From Nemertoderma westbladi (taxonomy: Eukaryota; Xenacoelomorpha; Nemertodermatida; Nemertodermatidae), in contig JAUCBJ010008741.1 of NCBI GenBank assembly GCA_032718475.1, forward strand, positions 1 to 55,803: a DNA stretch of 55,803 nt, written 5' to 3'. The stretch's first letter is position 1; each line of letters begins with the position of its first letter. The notes beneath the pieces were generated by a model, which saw nothing but the letters and a program-made list of their open reading frames with translations, was not told the origin of the DNA and made no database searches. Positions 41,150 to 50,700 of the stretch are shown here, piece by piece. Made by a program: the position numbers and the translations under genes.

Positions 41150-41235
41150 TGCTCTTCTAGGGTTCGAACTCACGACCTTCTAATTAGAAAACTAAGCAAA
41201 TGATCAGCTTGAAGGCCTTAGACCCTTAATCGAGG
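41150..41235 (-). repeat. Second tRNA-like fragment in the element centre
   Basis: On the minus strand, ttttctaattagaaggtcgt and gagttcgaaccctagaagag resemble the anticodon stem, variable loop and T arm of a tRNA (B box GTTCGAACC). The 5' half and A box are poor. A degraded tRNA or SINE head, present only once (not mirrored). Confidence 0.45.
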
Positions 41236-41290
41236 CATCGAGCAGCCAATGAGACATCAGATGCGAGTACATGGTAAAGCCCATCCATGG

Positions 41291-42060
41291 TGAGGCATAG
41301 TCTATGCCTCAGTGAGGCATAGTCTATGCCTCAGTGCCTCAGTGAGGCATAGTCTATGCCTCAGTGCTCAGTGAGGCATAGTCTATGCCTCAGTGAGGCA
41401 TAGTCTATGCCTCAGTGAGGCATAGTCTATGCCTCAGTGAGGCATAGTCTATGCCTCAGTGAGTCATAGTCTATGTCCTCAGTGAGGCATAGTCTATGCC
41501 TCAGTGAGGCATAGTCTATGCCTCAGTGAGGCATAGTCTATGCCTCATGCCTCAGTGAGGCATAGTCTATGCCTCAGTGAGTCATAGTCTATGCCTCAGT
41601 GCCTCAGTGAGGCATAGTCTATGCCTCAGTGAGGCATAGTCTATGCCTCAGTGAGGCATAGTCTATGCCTCAGTGCCTCAGTGAGGCATAGTCTATGCCT
41701 CAGTGAGGCATAGTCTATGCCTCAGTGCCCCAGTGAGGCATAGTCTATGCCTCAGTGAGGCATAGTCTATGCCTCAGTGAGGCATAGTCTATGCCTCAGT
41801 GCCTCAGTGAGGCATAGTCTATGCCTCAGTGAGTCATAGTCTATGCCTCAGTGAGTCATAGTCTATGCCTCAGTGAGGCATAGTCTATGCCTCAGTGCCT
41901 CAATGAGGCATAGTCTATGCCTCAGTGAGTCATAGTCTATGCCTCAGTGAGGCATAGTCTATGCCTCAGTGAGGCATAGTCTATGCCTCAGTGCCTCAGT
42001 GAGGCATAGTCTATGCCTCAGTGAGTCATAGTCTATGCCTCAGTGAGGCATAGTCTGTGT
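41291..42060. repeat. Palindromic 22-bp tandem array, right arm (centre T)
   Basis: Mirror of the left array, about 33 units of gaggcatagTctatgcctcagt. The centre is T, as expected if this arm is the reverse complement of the left one. The gagTcatag variant here corresponds to the ctatgActc variant there. Right-arm and left-arm unit orders are not identical, so each array has expanded or contracted separately. Confidence 0.95.
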
Positions 42061-42109
42061 CAGGTCTTAAATGAGAGTCTTACAAATTCGAACGTCAACG
42101 AACAAATTC

Positions 42110-42205
42110 GACGGTTACTGTTCCACTTTGGTGTAGTCGGTTGCGTTGAATTCACATCTCCCGTATGTCATGGGTTCGATCCCTGCATGAACCAGGGCAG
42201 TTTTC
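42110..42205 (+). repeat. tRNA-like sequence with A and B boxes, right arm
   Basis: Mirror of 38465-38562, on the plus strand: ctttggtgtagtcggttgcg, then catgggttcgatccctgcat. The A box has an extra C (agtCggt) relative to the left arm; the B box is identical. Confidence 0.65.
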
Positions 42206-42490
42206 GTTCGGTCAGCAATAGGCCTAACGTTGCAAAATGCAGTATTATTGCCTAGTAACCAATTCATGGCTACCGTATGGTTTTCACTTTGAGACATTTC
42301 GCCCTCTAGCGGCAGACTGGGGAACTTCATACTACTCTGTGACTCTGCAAAAGATATAGCCTATGCCGTAGTAGATGCCGATTGGGGGGTCAAATTAAGT
42401 AATAATATATCTAAATAAGTCTCAAACATCTTGCCTCATGGCTCGCCCCTTAGAACTCTTAAGCAATATAACTTCATAGTTTTGCGGATT

Positions 42491-42767
42491 GTAAATAACA
42501 AAGTTAGAGAAGATGTTAATTTTCAGATAATACGCCCTCTAGCGGCAGACTATGGACCTGCAGACGGTTGGATATAGGTAAGAGTAATTAGTAATCAGAG
42601 CTGTCACGAGAGGGGGGGCGGGGCGCTTGGATACAACTATTATTAATAAGCTGTTGCTTGGTTAAAGCTAATTGGGGGGTTAAAGGTCAACGATAAAGCT
42701 GTCTGGATATAGATAAGAGTAATTAGTTGCCAGTGGGGGAGCTGTATACCCTATGGCTAAGTATGGC
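42491..42767. other. Unmirrored spacer in right arm
   Basis: Contains a remnant of the ccctctagcggcagac word, a G-rich patch (42610-42625) and two related copies of tctggatataRRtaagagta (around 42575 and 42705). No gene. Confidence 0.45.
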
Positions 42768-43222
42768 TAAGAAATCAATGTATAAAGTAAAAGTAATACA
42801 ATTAATTAATTTAAAATAAAGTACAAATGAATAATTAATTTAGAATTAAATACGAATAAATAAGTATTAATGAATAAAAGAGCTGCGGTGTCACTTATGA
42901 CACCCTCTTCCCCCGGCTCTGTGACACTTGGACAACACTGATGACCCATTGTGTGTCAGGGCGCTAATCAGTCTGATTAATTAGGATAATCAATTAAACC
43001 CTAATTAGGAGTCATATGACACCTGTTAGGGTTTAATTGTACTAATTAATTGATGACACCTTTCAATTAGGGTCTAATTAGCCTAATTGGGAGGTGTCAC
43101 CCAGACAGTCTGGCGCCAATGACACCCAATGACACCCATAGGGTGATAATTGGGTGTCATATGACACCCAATGGGTGTCAGTTGGGTCCAAGTGTCACAG
43201 AGAGGAGGAAGACCCTACTACT
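42768..43222 (-). repeat. Right terminal inverted repeat of 6.5-kb element
   Basis: Mirror of 36718-37213. Its internal stem pair is ctctgtgacacttggac (42917-42933) with gtccaagtgtcacagag (43186-43202). It differs from the left arm's pair at the same two positions on both strands of the stem. Confidence 0.9.
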
Positions 43223-43228
43223 TATAAT

Positions 43229-44233
43229 AACGATAAAATATAATAGGGCTGAAATAAACGCTATTATATCAACAATAGAGGATATTAGTAAAATTCATTA
43301 TTGGTAAATAGTAAAGCAGCTATTATAATTATAATTATAGACCATAGTCTGTGCCTCACTGAGGCATAGTCTGTACCTCACTGAGGCACTGAGGTATGAT
43401 ATGCCACACTGCGCAGTGAGGCACAGACTATGCCTCACTGAGGCAGTGAGGCACAGACTATGCCTCAGTGAGGCACAGACTATGGTCTATAATTATAATT
43501 AATAGAGCAGTTGTAAACGCTATTAATCAATAATAAATAATATTATAGATACAGACTCATCACTGCTTCTTTAAAGGTTATAGAAATTAATTTAATTTAA
43601 TTTAAAATATTATGGGAAGAAGCTGTTTACAATGTAGATATTACAGTATCTAACCAAAACAATAAACAAAATTATATTTAATATGAGACCAATTTGCGTT
43701 CGAGATTACCTAATAATCTGCTAGATATTTCTAATATAACCGAATTATTAGTAAAGCAACTATGAATTATATATGCCTAATATATCCGCTATAAATAATA
43801 TATTCAGTGATGTTATAAATTATAATATTTTTATAGCTCATAAAGAATATAATATTGATAATTAATTATTACATAAAATATTACTAAGAATCAAAGTTGT
43901 TATGCAGTGATAAACGCTAGCCTTAGGGCTCATGTTTTTATAATGTACAAAAATAGGACGCAATTAACATCTCGGCTAATTAATATTTCGTCTCAATGTT
44001 AAAATAAAAATTCCCTTAACTGGTTACTGTAGCAGGTTACAGTGGCGCGTTATCTTAATTAATAATTTACCTTAGGAAAGTCTCGGACTGTTTTTGATTT
44101 GGCCAGGCCATTTCTTTTAGTGCACAAATTAGGTTAAGATTAAATTTTGAATTAACAAAATTGATAATAATAATTATACTTAATGGTTAAACAAAAATTA
44201 AATTCACAATAACCATAGAATTAACTACCGAGG
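43229..44233. repeat. AT-rich segmental-duplication block, copy A3 (right part)
   Basis: Resumes exactly at aacgataaaatataatagg, matching A2 from 6526. Carries its own palindromic insertion (43338-43489). Lacks the poly-G tract of A1 and A2. Leads into a copy of the APAF1-like last exon. Confidence 0.8.
43338..43489. mobile_element. 152-bp palindromic MITE related to the 22-bp array
   Basis: Begins TAGACCATAGTCTGTGCCTC and ends with the reverse complement. Nearly the whole element is an inverted repeat built from gaggcaYagactatgcctca words, the same core as the arrays in the 6.5-kb element only 116 bp away. Blocks A1 and A2 have plain aattataattataaataata at this site, showing that it is an insertion. 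The AT-rich flanks make the target duplication ambiguous. Confidence 0.82.
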
Positions 44234-44707
44234 TTAAATTTCAGCTAATGGTTTAAATATATAAAAGTCACGGTCCTCACCCAAAACGACAAACTTCAAT
44301 GAGTTTAAGGAACATATGATGGAATCATGAAATATACGAGCTCTGATAGGAAGTTTTTGTAAAAATTCACCTCCAACTGAAAACAACGAAATATTTAGTT
44401 CACCTCTAATAATAATCGTATCGCAATCTTTGTTTACAAAATTCAGAGCTCTGACTCCTTCCATATTGTTAATTAAAGCAGAACATTTATAATTATAACC
44501 AGTAATACTAGATAATTGTTCAACCCAATTATTAGATTCTTTTATAAAATCCAAATCATTGTTAGTCAAAGTATTATTATTTTTAAGAAACGGAATTCCG
44601 TCTTTAGTATAAACTAGTACAACTGAACCCTTTGCTACGGCTAAATAGGAACAATCACTATTAGGAGAGAATCCGATTGTTGATAAACCTGAAAGTCCTT
44701 AATTCCT
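44234..44707 (-). pseudogene. Duplicate of the APAF1-like last exon
   Basis: Minus-strand frame with the same WD40 sequence as 7374-7872 (SSITGYNYKCSALINNMEGV, TIIIRGELNISLFSVGGEFL). The frame here runs intact to LKFVVLGEDRDFYIFKPLAE before its stop at 44234, whereas the main locus is shifted near 7475. 111 codons are open from 44569, and similarity continues up to 44707, where the 47-bp satellite begins. With no promoter or upstream exons it cannot be a gene by itself. Confidence 0.82.
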
Positions 44708-44708
44708 T

Positions 44709-47700
44709 AAATAAGGGCTGTCGTTCTCGTAAATAAGGTTGGGTTAGAAACAATTAAATAAGGGCTGTCGTTCTCGTAAATATGGTTGGGTTAGAAACAA
44801 TTAAATAAGGGATGTCGTTCTCGTAAATATGGTTGGGTTAGAAACAATTAAATAAGGGCTGTCGTTCTCGTAAATATGGTTGGGTTAGAAACAATTAAAT
44901 AAGGGCTGTCGTTCTCGTAAATATGGTTGGGTTAGAAACAATTAAATAAGGGCTGTCGTTCTCGTAAATATGGTTGGGTTAGAAACAATTAAATAAGGGC
45001 TGTCGTTCTCGTAAATATGGTTGGGTTAGAAACAATTAAATAATGGCTGTCGTTCTCGTAAATATGGTTGGGTTAGAAACAATTAAATAAGGGCTGTCGT
45101 TCTCGTAAATAAGGTTGGGTTAGAAACAATTAAATAAGGGCTGTCGTTCTCGTAAATATGGTTGGGTTAGAAACAATTAAATAATGGCTGTCGTTCTCGT
45201 AAATATGGTTGGGTTAGAAACAATTAAATAAGGGCTGTCGTTCTCGTAAATAAGGTTGGGTTAGAAACAATTAAATAAGGGCTGTCGTTCTCGTAAATAT
45301 GGTTGGGTTAGAAACAATTAAATAAGGGCTGTCGTTCTCGTAAATATGGTTGGGTTAGAAACAATTAAATAAGGGCTGTCGTTCTCGTAAATATGGTTGG
45401 GTTAGAAACAATTAAATAAGGGCTGTCGTTCTCGTAAATACGGTTGGGTTAGAAACAATTAAATAAGGGCTGTCGTTCTCGTAAATATGGTTGGGTTAGA
45501 AACAATTAAATAAGGGCTGTCGTTCTCGTAAATATGGTTGGGTTAGAATCAATTAAATAAGGGCTGTCGTTCTCGTAAATATGGTTGGGTTAGAAACAAT
45601 TAAATAAGGGCTGTCGTTCTCGTAAATACGGTTGGGTTAGAAACAATTAAATAAGGGCTGTCGTTCTCGTAAATATGGTTGGGTTAGAAACAATTAAATA
45701 AGGGCTGTCGTTCTCGTAAATATGGTTGGGTTAGAAACAATTAAATAAGGGCTGTCGTTCTCGTAAATATGGTTGGGTTAGAAACAATTAAATAAGGGCT
45801 GTCGTTCTCGTAAATATGGTTGGGTTAGAAACAATTAAATAAGGGCTGTCGTTCTCGTAAATATGGTTGGGTTAGAAACAATTAAATAAGGGATGTCGTT
45901 CTCGTAAATATGGTTGGGTTAGAAACAATTAAATAAGGGCTGTCGTTCTCGTAAATATGGTTGGGTTAGAAACAATTAGATAAGGGCTGTCGTTATCGTA
46001 AATATGGTTGGGTTAGAAACAATTAAATAAGGGGTGTCGTTCTCGTAAATATGGTTGGGTTAGAAACAATTAAATAAGGGATGTCGTTCTCGTAAATATG
46101 GTTGGGTTAGAAACAATTAAATAAGGGCTGTCGTTCTCGTAAATATGGTTGGGTTAGAAACAATTAAATAAGGGCTGTCGTTCTCGTAAATATGGTTGGG
46201 TTAGAAACAATTAAATAAGGGCTGTCGTTCTCGTAAATATGGTTGGGTTAGAAACAATTAGATAAGGGCTGTCGTTCTCGTAAATATGGTTGGGTTAGAA
46301 ACAATTAAATAAGGGCTGTCGTTCTCGTAAATATGGTTGGGTTAGAAACAATTAAATAAGGGCTGTCGTTCTCGTAAATATGGTTGGGTTAGAAACAATT
46401 AAATAAGGGCTGTCGTTCTCGTAAATATGGTTGGGTTAGAAACAATTAAATAAGGGCTGTCGTTCTCGTAAATATGGTTGGGATAGAAACAATTAAATAA
46501 GGGCTGTCGTTCTCGTAAATATGGTTGGGTTAGAAACAATTAAATAAGGGCTGTCGTTCTCGTAAATATGGTTGGGTTAGAAACAATTAAATAAGGGCCG
46601 TCGTTCTCGTAAATATGGTTGGGTTAGAAACAATTAAATAAGGGCTGTCGTTCTCGTAAATATGGTTGGGTTAGAAACAATTAAATAAGGGCTGTCGTTC
46701 TCGTAAATATGGTTGGGTTAGAAACAATTAAATAAGGGCTGTCGTTATCGTAAATATGGTTGGGTTAGAAACAATTAAATAAGGGCTGTCGTTCTCGTAA
46801 ATATGGTTGGGTTAGAAACAATTAAATAAGGGCTGTCGTTCTCGTAAATATGGTTGGGTTAGAAACAATTAAATAAGGGCTGTCGTTCTCGTAAATATGG
46901 TTGGGTTAGAAACAATTAAATAAGGGCTGTCGTTCTCGTAAATATGGTTGGGTTAGAAACAATTAAATAAGGGCTGTCGTTCTCGTAAATATGGTTGGGT
47001 TAGAAACAATTAAATAAGGGCTGTCGTTCTCGTAAATATGGTTGGGTTAGAAACAATTAAATAAGGGCTGTCGTTCTCGTAAATATGGTTGGGTTAGAAA
47101 CAATTAAATAAGGGCTGTCGTTCTCGTAAATATGGTTAGGTTAGAAACAATTAAATAAGGGCTGTCGTTCTCGTAAATATGGTTGGGTTAGAAACAATTA
47201 AATAAGGGCTGTCGTTCTCGTAAATATGGTTGGGTTAGAAACAATTAAATAAGGGCTGTCGTTCTCGTAAATATGGTTGGGTTAGAAACAATTAAATAAG
47301 GGCTGTCGTTCTCGTAAATATGGTTGGGTTAGAAACAATTAAATAAGGGCTGTCGTTCTCGTAAATATGGTTGGGTTAGAAACAATTAAATAAGGGCTGT
47401 CGTTCTCGTAAATATGGTTGGGTTAGAAACAATTAAATAAGGGCTGTCGTTCTCGTAAATATGGTTGGGTTAGAAACAATTAAATAAGGGCTGTCGTTCT
47501 CGTAAATATGGTTGGGTTAGAAACAATTAAATAAGGGCTGTCGTTCTCGTAAATATGGTTGGGTTAGAAACAATTAAATAAGGGCTGTCGTTCTCGTAAA
47601 TATGGTTGGGTTAGAAACAATTAAATAAGGGCTGTCGTTCTCGTAAATATGGTTGGGTTAGAAACAATTAAATAAGGGCTGTCGTTCTCGTAAATATGGT

Positions 47701-50700
47701 TGGGTTAGAAACAATTAAATAAGGGATGTCGTTCTCGTAAATATGGTTGGGTTAGAAACAATTAAATAAGGGCTGTCGTTCTCGTAAATATGGTTGGGTT
47801 AGAAACAATTAAATAAGGGCTGTCGTTCTCGTAAATATGGTTGGGTTAGAAACAATTAAATAAGGGCTGTCGTTCTCGTAAATATGGTTGGGTTAGAAAC
47901 AATTAAATAAGGGCTGTCGTTCTCGTAAATATGGTTGGGTTAGAAACAATTAAATAAGGGATGTCGTTCTCGTAAAAATGGTTGGGTTAGAAACAATTAA
48001 ATAAGGGCTGTCGTTCTCGTAAATATGGTTGGGTTAGAAACAATTAAATAAGGGCTGTCGTTCTCGTAAAAATGGTTGGGTTAGAAACAATTAAATAAGG
48101 GATGTCGTTCTCGTAAATATGGTTGGGTTAGAAACAATTAAATAAGGGCTGTCGTTCTCGTAAATATGGTTGGGTTAGAAACAATTAAATAAGGGATGTC
48201 GTTCTCGTAAATATGGTTGGGTTAGAAACAATTAAATAAGGGCTGTCGTTCTCGTAAATATGGTTGGGTTAGAAACAATTAAATAAGGGATGTCGTTCTC
48301 GTAAATATGGTTGGGTTAGAAACAATTAAATAAGGGCTGTCGTTCTCGTAAATATGGTTGGGTTAGAAACAATTAAATAAGGGATGTCGTTCTCGTAAAT
48401 ATGGTTGGGTTAGAAACAATTAAATAAGGGCTGTCGTTCTCGTAAATATGGTTGGGTTAGAAACAATTAAATAAGGGATGTCGTTCTCGTAAAAATGGTT
48501 GGGTTAGAAACAATTAAATAAGGGCTGTCGTTCTCGTAAATATGGTTGGGTTAGAAACAATTAAATAAGGGATGTCGTTCTCGTAAAAATGGTTGGGTTA
48601 GAAACAATTAAATAAGGGCTGTCGTTCTCGTAAATATGGTTGGGTTAGAAACAATTAAATAAGGGATGTCGTTCTCGTAAATATGGTTGGGTTAGAAACA
48701 ATTAAATAAGGGCTGTCGTTCTCGTAAATATGGTTGGGTTAGAAACAATTAAATAAGGGATGTCGTTCTCGTAAAAATGGTTGGGTTAGAAACAATTAAA
48801 TAAGGGCTGTCGTTCTCGTAAATATGGTTGGGTTAGAAACAATTAAATAAGGGATGTCGTTCTCGTAAAAATGGTTGGGTTAGAAACAATTAAATAAGGG
48901 CTGTCGTTCTCGTAAATATGGTTGGGTTAGAAACAATTAAATAAGGGCTGTCGTTCTCGTAAATATGGTTGGGTTAGAAACAATTAAATAAGGGCTGTCG
49001 TTCTCGTAAATATGGTTGGGTTAGAAACAATTAAATAAGGGCTGTCGTTCTCGTAAATATGGTTGGGTTAGAAACAATTAAATAAGGGCTGTCGTTCTCG
49101 TAAATATGGTTGGGTTAGAAACAATTAAATAAGGGCTGTCGTTCTCGTAAATATGGTTGGGTTAGAAACAATTAAATAAGGGCTGTCGTTCTCGTAAATA
49201 TGGTTGGGTTAGAAACAATTAAATAAGGGCTGTCGTTCTCGTAAATATGGTTGGGTTAGAAACAATTAAATAAGGGCTGTCGTTCTCGTAAATATGGTTG
49301 GGTTAGAAACAATTAAATAAGGGCTGTCGTTCTCGTAAATATGGTTGGGTTAGAAACAATTAAATAAGGGCTGTCGTTCTCGTAAATATGGTTGGGTTAG
49401 AAACAATTAGATAAGGGCTGTCGTTCTCGTAAATATGGTTGGGTTAGAAACAATTAGATAAGGGCTGTCGTTCTCGTAAATATGGTTGGGTTAGAAACAA
49501 TTAAATAAGGGCTGTCGTTCTCGTAAATATGGTTGGGTTAGAAACAATTAAATAAGGGCTGTCGTTCTCGTAAATATGGTTGGGTTAGAAACAATTAAAT
49601 AAGGGCTGTCGTTCTCGTAAATATGGTTGGGTTAGAAACAATTAAATAAGGGCTGTCGTTCTCGTAAATATGGTTGGGTTAGAAACAATTAAATAAGGGC
49701 TGTCGTTCTCGTAAATATGGTTGGGTTAGAAACAATTAAATAAGGGCTGTCGTTCTCGTAAATATGGTTGGGTTAGAAACAATTAAATAAGGGCTGTCGT
49801 TCTCGTAAATATGGTTGGGTTAGAAACAATTAAATAAGGGATGTCGTTCTCGTAAAAATGGTTGGGTTAGAAACAATTAAATAAGGGATGTCGTTCTCGT
49901 AAATATGGTTGGGTTAGAAACAATTAAATACGGGATGTCGTTCTCGTAAATATGGTTGGGTTAGAAACAATTAAATAAGGGCTGTCGTTCTCGTAAATAT
50001 GGTTGGGTTAGAAACAATTAAATAAGGGCTGTCGTTCTCGTAAATATGGTTGGGTTAGAAACAATTAAATAAGGGCTGTCGTTCTCGTAAATATGGTTGG
50101 GTTAGAAACAATTAAATAAGGGCTGTCGTTCTCGTAAATATGGTTGGGTTAGAAACAATTAAATAAGGGCTGTCGTTCTCGTAAATATGGTTGGGTTAGA
50201 AACAATTAAATAAGGGCTGTCGTTCTCGTAAATACGGTTGGGTTAGAAACAATTAAATAAGGGCTGTCGTTCTCGTAAATATGGTTGGTTGGGTTAGAAA
50301 CAATTAAATAAGGGCTGTCGTTCTCGTAAATATGGTTGGGTTAGAAACAATTAAATAAGGGCTGTCGTTCTCGTAAATACGGTTGGGTTAGAAACAATTA
50401 TATAAGGGCTGTCGTTCTCGTAAATATGGTTGGGTTAGAAACAATTAAATAAGGGCTGTCGTTCTCGTAAATATGGTTGGGTTAGAAACAATTAAATAAG
50501 GGCTGTCGTTCTCGTAAATATGGTTGGGTTAGAAACAATTAAATAAGGGCTGTCGTTCTCGTAAATATGGTTGGGTTAGAAACAATTAAATAAGGGCAGT
50601 CGTTCTCGTAAATATGGTTGGGTTAGAAACAATTAAATAAGGGCAGTCGTTCTCGTAAATATGGTTGGGTTAGAAACAATTAAATAAGGGCTGTCGTTCT

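Larger units (their letters stand above)
36718..43222. mobile_element. 6505-bp foldback-like DNA element with 6-bp TSD and central gene
   Basis: Ends AGTAGTAGGGTCTT and, inverted, the same at 43222. Flanked by perfect TATAAT duplications (36712-36717, 43223-43228). Removing the element and one TATAAT gives gagtaatatataataacg, which is exactly the uninterrupted sequence of block A2 (6511-6528). Terminal inverted repeats span about 36718-37213 and 42768-43222. Further mirrored segments: 38187-38608 with 42060-42490, palindrome arrays 38609-39266 with 41291-42060, and 39433-39491 with 41243-41294. The middle (39492-41242) holds the only gene. Long TIRs, AG..CT ends and a 6-bp duplication resemble Polinton/Maverick elements, but none of their core genes is present, so it is either a non-autonomous derivative or a separate type. 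Confidence 0.93.

Noticed and set aside
36718-43222. Assembly artefact (false inverted duplication) as an explanation of the mirrored arms
   Set aside because: Arms differ by many substitutions, a 233-bp duplication, unmatched spacers and different array lengths, and the ends have a perfect target duplication, so it is not a simple copy error; raw reads should still be looked at.
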